DNA of 64,000 bases from Tipula vernalis. Its lineage: Eukaryota > Arthropoda > Insecta > Diptera > Tipulidae. Below, one piece after another: positions 12,475 through 21,893 of the stretch (positions are counted from its first letter, which is position 1; each line of letters begins with the position of its first letter). The stretch spans positions 310,778,092-310,842,091 of the forward strand of contig OY282558.1 of assembly GCA_958295665.1 (NCBI GenBank). The letters are read 5' to 3'. Made by a program: the position numbers and the translations under genes. Under the pieces are notes generated by a model. It had not been told where the DNA came from. It did no database searches and was given only the letters and a program-made list of their open reading frames with translations.

Positions 12475-13644
12475 TTATGTGCACCTCCTCATCCTTCGAG
12501 AGAGTCCTTGCCCTACCGAGGTCGCCGGATTCACTCTCCCCCTACCCTCAGCTTGTTCCCCCATGCTGCTGGTACCCCCTTCAGGCCTGGGCGGGTTGCC
12601 ACCGTCCTCCGGTTGGCCTCCCGTACGCGCTTCCGCTCCATCCTTCTTATAAACGTTGAGAGTAATTGACCCGAAACCGAAGTCAATTACTCCCTTCGTT
12701 TTGTAAAGGAGGGCAAGGGACTCCTTATTTATCACCATGATTGATAATTTCGAGCCCCCCTTGGCCTCCTCCTGCTTGACGATCTTCCAATTTCCTGTCG
12801 GAAGATTCGGGTTACTGGCCTGAATGGTTTTCAAAGCCCCGTCCGGGCTAGCCGGTTCGGATGGCAGCCATACACGTGCCCGCGGCCTGCTGGGAATTTC
12901 CTCCCGGCTAACTGCCGCAAGCTTTGCGCCTGGCCATACCTCCCCTACTTTGGCTATAGCCTTTTTGTACAGATCCACAGATCTAGAGTCCGAGCATGCA
13001 GTCATCTTCACACGCCCTTGATACCATCCCGCATCTCTGCAGGATGGGGGTGGTCCCGGATTTTCACCCAGAACCTTTAAAAAGACGAGGTTGAGTGCAT
13101 TATACACCAACCTCCATTTTTCCGCCGTGATGCTCCCATCTTCTTGACTTTCGTCAATGACGGCTAGCATCAACACATGCTCCCTCAGGACCTCGCTGAA
13201 CAGCTTTGTCCCTGAGTTGGAGCTCGGCTTCTTTTCAGTCACCAACTTGGCCCGCTTGCTGTTGACTACTTCCACCTCGTCCTGGGACCGCCGTCTTTTC
13301 GACATATGGTCCCTTTCCGAGCTTCCGCAGCCCACAGTGCTCCTTGCCCAAGCTACTGATCTTCTTTGCTCTTCCGTAAGCTGCCCCTCGGGGGTCGCAG
13401 CCCACTTCTCGAGAATTCGGAGCGCCGAGCGGCGATTCCTGTATCGCCTTTTCGCCGGAGGAATGTCTCTCGTCCCACTATTCTGTGCTGCGTTGGTACC
13501 GCTAACTCCCGGGACTTGTGCCTTAGAGTCAACCACCTTTGCAACCTTAGAGGCCCCACCCGTCTGGTTCGAGGTACCTCCCTCCGCTGATACCGGATTT
13601 TGAGGAGAGCCGGTGCCCTTTGTTTTGGTTTTTGATCTATCCAT
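12475..13644 (-). CDS. LOA ORF1 (Gag-like, DUF4780-type domain)
   Basis: An intact 389-codon frame. The N-terminal third is low-complexity, rich in K, R, S, G and T (start MDRSKTKTKGTGSP), including basic stretches (PAKRRYRNRRSA). The C-terminal half (roughly residues 180-340) contains WYQGRVKMTACSDSRSVDLY, RARVWLPSEPASPDGALKTI and SIMVINKESLALL, which I recognise as the DUF4780-type domain found in ORF1 of many insect non-LTR elements. I see no CCHC zinc knuckles. By family knowledge ORF1 coats the element RNA and is required for retrotransposition; that role here is inferred. The stop at 12475 lies 184 bp before the ORF2 ATG. Being intact while ORF2 is damaged suggests a fairly recent insertion. 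Confidence 0.85.
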   Translation of the reverse strand: MDRSKTKTKGTGSPQNPVSAEGGTSNQTGGASKVAKVVDSKAQVPGVSGTNAAQNSGTRDIPPAKRRYRNRRSALRILEKWAATPEGQLTEEQRRSVAWARSTVGCGSSERDHMSKRRRSQDEVEVVNSKRAKLVTEKKPSSNSGTKLFSEVLREHVLMLAVIDESQEDGSITAEKWRLVYNALNLVFLKVLGENPGPPPSCRDAGWYQGRVKMTACSDSRSVDLYKKAIAKVGEVWPGAKLAAVSREEIPSRPRARVWLPSEPASPDGALKTIQASNPNLPTGNWKIVKQEEAKGGSKLSIMVINKESLALLYKTKGVIDFGFGSITLNVYKKDGAEARTGGQPEDGGNPPRPEGGTSSMGEQAEGRGRVNPATSVGQGLSRRMRRCT

Positions 13645-14258
13645 TGGATTCCCACGAGTATCGGAGAAATAAAGGTCCGCCTGCGCAGAGATCCGTATAC
13701 GCAGGTAAGGCTAATTACAACTGGAGGTCGCCAGGTATCCAGAGGGCTCCGTTAGCGACTGGGCTTTGTTAAATGGGCCCCCAGCCTAGTAGACCATCAG
13801 CACGGGTCGCTTAACGCCTTAATCCAGCCCATTCGGCTCGCTAGCACCCCGGCCTCCATGCACCCCATTCCCTCCGCCCATTCTCTCCCCCATACACCTA
13901 ATCACATGGAGAGCCCAATTCAATGGGATCCATTCCATTCACCGGGTCACCCGTTTATAGGGTCCCCCACTCATCACCCGCGGAGACTCCGGAGGTGCAG
14001 AGAGGACGTGACGTCCAGTCCGCCGTGGTTATTGGTCGATGGTTTTCTGGCGCCATCTGTTCGCCTTTCCATGCTGGGCATCATAGGCACTCAGAATTTA
14101 ATGAACTCAGGTTAACCACTCCCCAGTTCCCTGAGACTCTCCCCCCAGCTGGACTGCGGTTGGGGGCGGCTTATTTAATTCACCGCTAACCTACCTATCG
14201 ATAGGTCGTCCACTATCCACCACCTGTGACCCCCCCGATAGCTGCAGTACGCCACGGG
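13645..14258 (-). promoter_or_regulatory. LOA 5' leader with presumed internal promoter
   Basis: This GC-rich segment runs from the 5' target duplication to the ORF1 ATG. In this class of element the internal RNA polymerase II promoter lies at the very 5' end of the leader; I do not identify specific promoter motifs. Open frames on the opposite strand (13858-14189) are shadows. Confidence 0.6.
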
Positions 14259-14270
14259 CACTAAACCCTA
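14259..14270. repeat. 12-bp target-site duplication, 5' side of LOA element
   Basis: Second copy of CACTAAACCCTA, identical to 8594-8605. Confidence 0.85.
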
Positions 14271-14359
14271 AACTCGACCTCAAATTAATCCTTTACCGAA
14301 CTTCTCTCTCTAATCCAACTCAATTTCAACTGATATTCTACTCACCATCGTTCCTTAAT

Positions 14360-14815
14360 ATTAACGTACAATCATACCGGCATCCCTACCATCATAACAT
14401 CATATAATCATACCATCATAATGTCAGGCCATGCTCATCTTGCCATCCAACCATCATACTATTGACCGCCGTACCATCATATTCTCATACTATCACACCA
14501 TCATTCTAGAATCAATATTGCCATACCGTCGTACGTTGTATCATATATATTGTATAATCATACCATCACACCATCACACCATCACACAATTTAGTCAATA
14601 CATCACACAATAATACCATCACATATACCATCTTATCACGATAGCATCATAACATCATACCGCTATACCATCATACCATTATTCCATCGTACCATCATAT
14701 CATCATAATATCTTACCATCATACTCTCATATCGGCACACCTTCACAGCATCAAACTATCATTATCATACCATCATGTCGTCATACCGCCATACCATCAT
14801 ACAACCATATCATCA
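14360..14815. repeat. ACCATCATAC-type low-complexity array
   Basis: Degenerate repetition of the 9-10-base word (A)CCATCATA(C), broken by short variants, over about 450 bp. The period is not strict. Open frames here are artefacts of the repeat. Confidence 0.85.
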
Positions 14816-15034
14816 TCTGGATTAACTCCGTAATAATATTTTAAACTTTTCTGGCCAATCCTTCGCTTTAAACTTTGTGTTAGATGTTTTTTCAATATTT
14901 GCAGTTAGAGCGGTAAGTTTGGCCATGTTTAGAAAAATATATGTGTAGCGGACACGCGCTGCAGTATTGAAACTACTAACGGTAGTACAGAGTTTAGGAA
15001 TTAGAAATATTATTTTAAGTCCTCATTCCCAGTC

Positions 15035-15530
15035 TCGAATTATAATCGGTTGTGGAATAGCAAAGTTCCATCCGACTGGGCCATATTCCAGAACTTCATT
15101 TAAAAATCATTTTAGAATCTAATTTCAAATGCACATGTCGAATTTCAACATAATCGGTTGAGAATAAGCCAAGCTTTGTCCTAATTGGCCATATTTCAGA
15201 ACTTCATCCAAAAATCATTTTAGAATCCCATTTCCAATGCACAAGCCGAATTTCATCATAATTGGTTGAGAAATACGCAAGTTCTATCATACATGGCCAT
15301 ATTCCAGAACTTCACCCAACAATCATTTTAAAATACCATTTCCAATGCACAAGCCGAATTTCATCATAATTGGTTGAGAAATACGCAAGTTCCATCATAC
15401 TTGGCCATATTCCAGAACTTCATCCAAAAATCATTTTACAATCCTATTTCCGAAGCACGTGTCAAATTTCATCATAATCGGTTGAGAAATAGGCAAGTTT
15501 CATCCTAATTGGCTATTCATGATTTTTGTT
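15035..15530. repeat. Tandem array with an exact 108-bp period
   Basis: The word GGCCATATTCCAGAACTTCA recurs at 15079, 15187, 15295 and 15403, and its diverged form GGCTATTC at 15511: four steps of exactly 108 bp. About 4.6 copies are present. Each unit also contains ATCATAATTGGTTGAGAAATA. Units differ by substitutions only, so no indels have fixed within the array. No coding potential is apparent. Confidence 0.92.
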
Positions 15531-15689
15531 AAAGGTTCAACATAAAATGGAAAAGGTTCAATTTGAGGTTTTAGATATTAAGGGTGGATTTGTTAAATCG
15601 GTCAAGCCATGTGAATTTGTTCAAACATTTTACATATAAGCTGTAAATTCATACAAACACTCATTTATATAGATTGCTCAACTACTCAC

Positions 15690-15895
15690 TAACCACTAAT
15701 CTAACCCCAACTCAACCCCAATTCAACACCCAAAGGGCCCCCCAACTCAACCCAGAATATACAAAAAATTGATCAACTGCTATTTTAATCCAACCCCAAC
15801 TCAACTCCAACTCAACTCCAACTCAATCCGCAAATTGAACCCTAACTTAACCTTCAACTCAACCCCAAACTCAATGCCTAACTCAATATTAAAAG
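15690..15895. repeat. CAACTCAACCC minisatellite
   Basis: Repeated CCCAACTCAAC/TCCAACTCAA words over about 200 bp. It matches the kind of sequence at 7555-7830 and the LOA target site. Confidence 0.75.
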
Positions 15896-16079
15896 CAACA
15901 TATACAAAAAATTGGTAAATATTTCTATAACCAGATGGTTTGGGTCAATTCGTAGGGCAGGTACCAGACGCCTCTTGACGTACAGATTCCAAAAGCTTTT
16001 CAAATATCCGCCTTGACTATAGAAACAGATTGGCGAAAAAATTCTAAATCGGACAAGCCGTTCTCGAGACACCATGGTA

Positions 16080-16115
16080 CAGACATCCAGACATCCAGAT
16101 ATCCAGACATTCAGA
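16080..16115. repeat. ACATCCAG short tandem repeat
   Basis: Four imperfect copies of the 8-9-base word AGACATCC in a row. Confidence 0.7.
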
Positions 16116-16219
16116 AATCGAGATTTTTTTTCCTATTTTAGACTCATGGTCTTTCAAAACTTCGAGAAAATTGGGTTTGAACCAATTGAATTTTTGGTCA
16201 GTTTTTATAGGATTTCAAT

Positions 16220-16620
16220 ACTTTGGACTTTTGAGACAGAAGTAATTTGTATAAAATCACCCACTAGAGCGTTATCTCTATGGAGATGAATTGCTTCGAT
16301 GTGACTTGTCAATAGCTGTACCAGCAGGAAAATTTTCAGTTCAAGTTTCCTGTGCCGAAATTTGTCAAAATTATATTTTTCAAAAATCATTACAAAATTT
16401 GTATAAAATCAGCGTCTAGAGCGTTATGTCTGTAGATCGATTGCATTTATACGGTGTCAAAAGCTATCGCACTGAAAAAATTCAGTTGAAATTTCCCTTG
16501 GGAAATTTTAGAAAATTAGATTTTCCAAAAATCATTAGAAACTTGGAATAAAATTTGCCTCTAGAGTGTTATGTCTGTATATGGATTGCATTGATGTAAT
16601 GAAAATTACTCTGGCATGGG
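16220..16620. repeat. Second block of the ~150-bp satellite-like unit
   Basis: GTTATSTCTRTRGAT..GATTGC words at about 16271, 16421 and 16567 give a spacing close to 150 bp. The surrounding words (TTTGTATAAAATCAGC, TTCAGTTCAAGTTTCC) are those of the 6240-7510 block, on the same strand. The LOA element and several minisatellites lie between the two blocks. Confidence 0.75.
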
Positions 16621-17099
16621 TAATATTGGAGAAATTAGTCAATATTCTCATGCGGCAAAACCTCGAACCCAGAAATATTTTATGCAGCAATTTTTACAAA
16701 TAAAAACACTTTGATAAAGAGCTATTTAAGCCGCATTTAATGGGTTTTATCCGTTGCATTTGTTTTCAGATGTTACCGACATAAAGTATAAAAAAACGTG
16801 AAAAAAAACAACAACCAAAATTTTCAAATTCTCCTTTTTCTTGAACTTTACGGGCAGCGAGGGTCAAAAACCAGATATTTCATAAAAATCATACAGAGCT
16901 GCGGGTAACTGTTTAATTCCTATTAAAATTCTTCCATCGGTTGTTGAGATATAAATAAAAATACAAAGTACGGCGAAAAACATCTACTCATAATTCCGCT
17001 CAATTTTAAGGTGTCATCAGTTAGCTTAGGCGTCACTCACTAGAAACAACCATTCGTTAATTTTAATATTCAATATTAAATTTCTTTCCTACGATAGCT
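16621..17099. other. Non-coding stretch before the LINE remnant
   Basis: No feature is recognised between the satellite block and the inverted endonuclease fragment. Confidence 0.5.
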
Positions 17100-17690
17100 A
17101 TTTACAAATAACATAAATACAATCGATCTTCGGATCGAAAACCGAACAGAACTATGATATTTGACAAGTTGCAAACTACATGGTCAAGTATATTATTAAT
17201 AATTGGCCTAGTGGGAAACGTATTAGTGACAATCATCCCAGAACTCATTAAAATCCTTTTATAGTCGAAAACTTTATCCACGCTGTTATTTATCGGAATA
17301 TTCACTCAGAAGTAAAACCTGGAAGCTCAAGATACACAAAATGGAATGGAAATTGATCATCTTCACACGTTAAATTGATACATTTTAAATTATTTCTGAC
17401 AAAGACAGCTAAACCTCTACCAATTGTATCTTCACGACCAGAAAAAATATCCTGGAAATAATTTATTTGAAACGAAGTGACTTTAAACCCAAGTTTCACC
17501 AAGCACCACACTATCAATATCTTCTTTTAGTCTCTTACTTAATACAAGAACATCATCAAAAGTATCAATATTATTCATAACTTGCACATTATATTGTATT
17601 GAAGGATATTTATTTTGGTTGACTCTTGCTGAATGAATATTCATTAACATTTAAAAATAATTACTTAACGGGATACATGGAATGCATTAA
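17100..17690 (-). pseudogene. CR1/L2-type LINE endonuclease fragment, inverted relative to the rest
   Basis: Read on the minus strand from ~17690, broken frames give LVLSKRLKEDIDSVVLGETW, then GREDTIGRGLAVFVRNNL, the conserved start of APE-type endonucleases of CR1/L2/jockey-group LINEs (LxxRLKxxxDVIxLSETW). Stops and frameshifts interrupt it. The rest of what appears to be the same LINE follows on the plus strand from ~17714. A head-to-head arrangement like this is what a 5' inversion (twin priming) during retrotransposition gives. Confidence 0.7.
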
Positions 17691-17713
17691 ACATTTTTGT
17701 CAATAGGGGTGGA

Positions 17714-18033
17714 CAACTTTCCTTTAGTGGAAAAGGTTGTCTCTCATTGGTAGGCGCACCCGAGTTTTAAAGAAGTACAAATGAGACTTTAACTTGCAAA
17801 CTCGAAATAATCTTTGCAATTTTAATAAAAAAAATTCATCTGAGAAGTATTTTACGAAGAAGGGATATTACGAAAATATATTTAGCAATGTTAGTCAGAA
17901 AAACTTGTGGAAAAATATAAATCAGTTTTTAAATAGAAATAACTCCAAATCTAATATTGCAGCTATCGCAGTTAATAGTGACACGTATACCTCAGACATA
18001 ATGTACTTATTTAATGATTTTTTTGTCAATATA
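17714..18033 (+). pseudogene. CR1/L2-type LINE, segment between endonuclease and RT
   Basis: The open frame ends YYENIFSNVSQKNLWKNINQFLN..., then YLFNDFFVNI, the region just before the RT fingers in CR1/L2-group ORF2. It is interrupted exactly after VNI (18033) by the TA-flanked element. Joining 18033 to 20589 (one TA copy removed) restores V-N-I-G-N-S-L-G-K-T in frame, so 20587 onward is the same gene. Confidence 0.75.
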
Positions 18034-18039
18034 CACGGT

Positions 18040-18440
18040 AAATAAAAATTCACTAGATGTGAGCATACTAGACGATCTAGTTGAATCAAGTAAAATTAAA
18101 AATACTAGATTTCTGGTTGTATTAAAATCTGGTAATTTTACTTGAAATACAAATCTGTAGCACTAGAAATCAAGTAAACAATAGTATTTGATTTTGCGAC
18201 TGGAATTCTGGTAAAATTATGAGAAATACTGTTTTTTAATCGGATTTCAACTAAAATTGAATACTAGATTTTCTTGCACAAGTATAAGATTTCCTGCATT
18301 TATTCTACTAAAGTTCTAGTAAAATAACCGGAAAAAACGATATGCTTTAGCAGAATTCTAGTTAATGCTACGTCATCAATTTCTACTAGATTATCCCTTG
18401 ATTCTACTAGATGGTTGTCTAAATAAATTTCAAATAACAA
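18040..18440. repeat. Left subterminal CTAG-rich repeats
   Basis: Dense degenerate words such as ACTAGAAATC, CTAGATTTCTGGT and TTCTAGTAAAAT in both orientations. They match the right flank of the same element. They could be transposase binding sites, by analogy with other DNA transposons. Confidence 0.75.
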
Positions 18441-18522
18441 AAATACGTGTTTTGATTTTATTTTAATTAGATATTTTTTATTTCAACTATTTTTTAATTC
18501 AAATACAAAAAATTACAAAGCT

Positions 18523-19531
18523 TTAGAACAGCTGTTCTGCATATTCTGCGCATAATTTATTATAAAGCTTCGACGCTCGAGGTGTCGGAATCACACATTT
18601 AATTTTAAAAAAATATATTGGTATGAAATTATAAAAATATAAACAGTTTTACGGAAACTTCAACCCAAAAACATAAAAAATTTTAAAAAGTATGTCGAAG
18701 GCCCTTAAGAAAGTTTTGCCCAACGAAATTGACTGTGAATCTATTATAACGTAGAATATTCCTTCGTCGCTTAACTCATTCTCCGACAAACATATCAGGT
18801 ACGGCTGCGACTGCTTATTTTTTTTTGGTGAGCTCTTTTATTGATTCATCTACCTGCAAAAATAAAAATTTAGAGAAATAAAGAGAAAATAACCAACTAT
18901 TTGGATTGAAGATATTACAGTACATTCACAATAAAAACACATTTTACTTTTTACTTAAAGGTTTGTTTGAATTTCCAACATAATGCGCAAAAATTTGTGG
19001 TTGTTAGTAAGGAGTAAAAAGTCTTTTCATTGTGAATGCTGTGTAACTCAATTTTTTTTCAGTTTAGTGTACAGATTGAGATTAGTTATTACTATTATTG
19101 TCCTATGGAAGATGGAAACTAAAAATACATATTTTGCCGACTAAACATGTTTTACATAACTAAAGAAAACGCATTTTTAAATAAACTTTAACTCGGTTTT
19201 GACACTAGTGTACTTTGTATTAAAAATGAAAACTATTTTTCTTATTACGCGTTTCTTGATTTAGTTTTAATTATTTTTAAAATTTTGTTGATAAAGTTTA
19301 TTTCAGCTATCGATTGGCATCAATAACTCAATTTGGTCAAAAATTAGTTATGTAAATTATGTTAAAATAATATGTATGGCAAAATACCTGTTGCATAAAA
19401 TATTGAAACCACGCGTTTAATGTAAATTCGCATTTTCTTGATGTATACCTCATTAATAACGAAGGCCCCATGCAAAACGGAAAAACGTAATTTAAAACCG
19501 TCAAACCCAATTTTTGGCTAAATTGCTTCAC
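18523..19531 (-). pseudogene. Two-exon orphan gene inside the TA-flanked element
   Basis: Exon A (19531-19388) reads ..NYVFPFCMGPSLLM..CEFTLNAWFQYFMQQ and ends at donor CAG|GTATTT. After a 534-bp intron, exon B starts at acceptor TTTTTGCAG|GTAGATG (18853) in the same phase: VDESIKELTKK, then KQSQPYLICLSENELSDEG, FYVIIDSQSISLGKTFLRAF, DILFKIFYVFGLKFP, and after a TAA, NFIPIYFFKI and ASKLYNKL. The stop is at 18525-18523. The pattern 'Y-V-I-I/V-x(n)-A-hydrophobic-FK-x-FYVF-x-L-x-P' is one I know from uncharacterised insect and cnidarian proteins, without a named function. Damage: a frameshift in the A9 run within LTKK and one in-frame TAA after FGLKFP. Exon A may extend upstream or have a further 5' exon; an in-frame TAA precedes it. 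It is not a recognisable transposase. Confidence 0.65.
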
Positions 19532-19900
19532 TTTGCAATATGAAAATTATTAACAAATAGTTCACAATACGCTCCACCTTCTACTAAGAAAATTTCATTA
19601 AAATGGATTTAATTTCATTCAGGAAACCCCAATTTTATGTTTTGCCGGCCGACAAGCAAAAATCCGTCCGTCGAAATATAAAATTGGGATGTTTTGAATG
19701 AAATTAAATCAATTTTAATAAAATTGTCTGCGAATAAGATGGAACTTATAAATTCGAACTATTTTTTAATAATTTTTGCTGTTTGTGCATGGGGCAATGC
19801 CTTTACGTGTAATATTTCAATACTCACTTTAAATACTTATTTTATAATAGCACTCACATTTATATACTTCTGTTTTTATTTTTTCACCTGTTTTTTATTT
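19430..19900. repeat. Large imperfect hairpin around orphan exon A
   Basis: The inner arms 19591-19647 and 19669-19725 are clearly inverted copies (both contain ATTTAATTTCATTCA and CCCAATTTTAT). Outer parts also pair: GGCCCCATGCAAAACGG near 19465 with GTTTGTGCATGGGGC near 19785. The right arm therefore contains a degenerate inverted copy of part of exon A. The plus-strand open frame 19694-20059 is a by-product. Confidence 0.65.
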
Positions 19901-19999
19901 ATCACAACACACCACGAAATTCAACATTTCAACGTTTTACTGATACAAACTAAATATCAGACGACGAAAATGAAATTAATACGCGAGCAAACGGCTAAA

Positions 20000-20586
20000 T
20001 TTACTAGATTTCTAGTAAATATAATTATAATTGTACTAGAAATTCTAGTAATATCTTAATGTAAGTTAAAATTGACTAGAATATTACCAGAATCTGTTTA
20101 ATTTACTAAAAATTCCTTGTATAAGCAAACAGGAATTATCTTGTATTTAATATAATTTAACTAGAATTTTACTAGATTTCAGGTAACTACATTAAAAAAT
20201 AAATCGATGCAAAAATTTAACTGGAATTCAAGTAATTTTTATTATTACTGCAAATCTGGTAATAAAATTTACGAGATTTTCATTTAATTTACTGGATATT
20301 CCATTTTAGAAAGTAAAACTAACCATCTAGTATTTTTCTAGTAATTTTTTGTGCTAGATTATCACTAGAATTCCAGTATAATTTAAAATATTACTGGAAA
20401 TTAACTAGAAAATAGTCCAAATCTGGTTTTGATTGCAATTTCACTAGAAATCGGTTAAATATATTTTTAAATTTAACTAGAAAATTCATTTTTCTTGATT
20501 TTCAACTAGAAATTCACTGGATTTTCACTAGAATTTGCAAAACCAGATAATCAAGTAGGCAATTACCGGATTTTGTAATGAGCGTG
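20000..20586. repeat. Right subterminal CTAG-rich repeats
   Basis: Many copies of TTTACTAGAAATTCTAGTAA-like words and their variants with CTGG for CTAG, in both orientations, to the element end at 20586. Confidence 0.75.
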
Positions 20587-21871
20587 TAGGGAATTCACTG
20601 GGCAAGACCGTTGGGAGTGACAGATTTATTCATAAATTTAATATGTTGCGTTCGAATTCTGATTCAATGTTTTTGTCTTCCACTACTCCAGTGGAAATCT
20701 ATATTATTGGCCTTCTAACTAACGCTAGTAACGCTTCTTGTTTCACAGAGATCCTTGCTGAAATGATTAAAATCTTTTAAAACAGGTGTTCATACCAATC
20801 TCTGAAAATCTGCTAAAGTGGTGCTGGTCTTTAAAAATTGTGATAAAAGTGTTGTTTCTAACTACAGGCCCATATTGCTACTTTATCTGTATTTAATAAA
20901 ATCATTAAAAAAATAATAAACATTAACACATAAGACATTTCTTGAACAGTTCGAATTTTATCTATGCTTATCAATATGGATTTAGGGTAGGTGCATATGA
21001 AGACGGCTCTAGTATTAATAACAAATCTAATATATAATGCTTTTGATCGGAAGGAATATGTATAGGAGTGCGGTTTCTTGATCTTAAAAAGCGTTTGACA
21101 TAGTTGGCCACAAATTAATTATCGATAAATTATATTGTCATGGATTTCGTGGAATATCATACATTTTAATCAATAGTTACTTGAAGAATCGTCAACAATA
21201 TGTTCTTAATGTGAGCTGCGGGTGGCTCTAGGTAGCGTATTAGGGCTTTTACTTTTCCTCATATTCATTAATGATCTTTCGTATTTCGCCCAAAAAGATC
21301 CTTTGTAATAATAACATGTAACATCCACATGAAAATTTTACCTGAATATTTCAATTCTAATATAATTTCATTGAATTTATCAAAAACGAAATTTATGATT
21401 TTTTAACTCGCCGCATAAAACTCCCTTAAATGTAACATCTTGCATAATAAATCATATCGTCCTTGATCAAGTTGAAAATTTCAAGTATTTACTTTCATAT
21501 TGTGTATCTAAATATGTATTGAGACTAATGTATTTTGAATTTATTCATTCCCGAATCCTGCATGGGACTATTGTTTATGGAACGGCTCGCTAGACTATAG
21601 GTTCAAAAAAGTTCAGATCTTGCAAAACAAAAGTTTGGAAGCGGTTTCGAAACTACTACCTTTACTATTTTCCACGTTAAGTTTATTTGAAAAAGAATCC
21701 AAAGGTATTTTACCCGTAGGTGCACTGCTCGATTAACAAGTATCAATATAATATGTATATGTATAAACTATCTTGTGCCTTCTCTAATTTAGAATTTTAT
21801 TGTTATAATCACAATTATCACACCAGATTTGCCAATAATAAATTTTGCGGTTGTATCTTGAATATGATTTT
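20587..21871 (+). pseudogene. CR1/L2-type LINE reverse transcriptase remnant
   Basis: Continues the segment ending at 18033. Broken frames give GNSLGKTVGSDRFIHKFNML, LSVFNKIIKKIIN, YAYQYGFRVGAY, FLDLKKAFDIVGHKLIIDK, YCHGFRGISYILINSYLKNR, LLFLIFINDLSYFAQK, then ILHGTIVYG and a C-terminal NHNYHTRFANNKF. The order and wording match CR1/L2-group RT. The FADD catalytic box is not recognisable after FINDLSYF, and there are several stops and frameshifts. The 3' part is interrupted by the SINE-like insertion at 21894. Confidence 0.8.
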
Positions 21872-21893
21872 GTATATAATAAAAATATATGAT
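21872..21893. repeat. 22-bp target-site duplication (left)
   Basis: Identical over 22 bp to 22460-22481 (starts GTATATAATAAAA, ends ATATGAT). Confidence 0.9.

Larger units (their letters stand above)
8606..14258 (-). mobile_element. Full-length LOA-clade non-LTR retrotransposon
   Basis: A 5653-bp insertion on the minus strand, bounded by the duplicated CACTAAACCCTA. It contains in order a ~610-bp GC-rich 5' leader, ORF1 (12475-13644), ORF2 (12290-8693) with endonuclease, reverse transcriptase, RNase H and a cysteine-rich tail, and a ~87-bp 3' UTR. The RNase H domain downstream of RT and the endonuclease start (ITQINLHHSKAAS, VILIQEPWI) fit the LOA/Lian group better than R1 or jockey. The element is clearly more GC-rich than its surroundings. 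It ends in a short repeated CCTAACC tail rather than poly(A). ORF2 is broken, so this copy is not autonomous. Confidence 0.9.
18034..20586. mobile_element. 2553-bp TA-flanked DNA element with CTAG subterminal repeats
   Basis: Left end CACGGTAAATAAAAAT, right end reading inward CACGCTCATTACAAAAT; both are flanked by TA (18032-18033, 20587-20588). Removing the element plus one TA restores the host LINE reading frame, which fixes both ends. Both flanks (about 18040-18440 and 20000-20586) are packed with CTAGAAATTCTAGT-like words in both orientations. The interior holds a decayed two-exon orphan gene on the minus strand and a large imperfect hairpin. I do not recognise a transposase. A TA duplication is typical of Tc1/mariner-type and some other cut-and-paste elements, but the termini do not look like any family I can name. 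Confidence 0.8.

Noticed and set aside
12353..14189. Plus-strand frames opposite LOA ORF1 and the 5' leader, and minus-strand 13353-13655 and 11367-11573
   Set aside because: Shadows in GC-rich element DNA; composition (P, S, R, L rich) and absence of any motif argue against genes.
14360..14815. CRISPR-like array
   Set aside because: Short degenerate words without unique spacers, in a eukaryotic context.
19694..20059. 121-codon plus-strand frame with apparent membrane segments
   Set aside because: It is formed from the hairpin arm and the CTAG repeats of the TA-flanked element; hydrophobicity follows from A/T-rich repeats.
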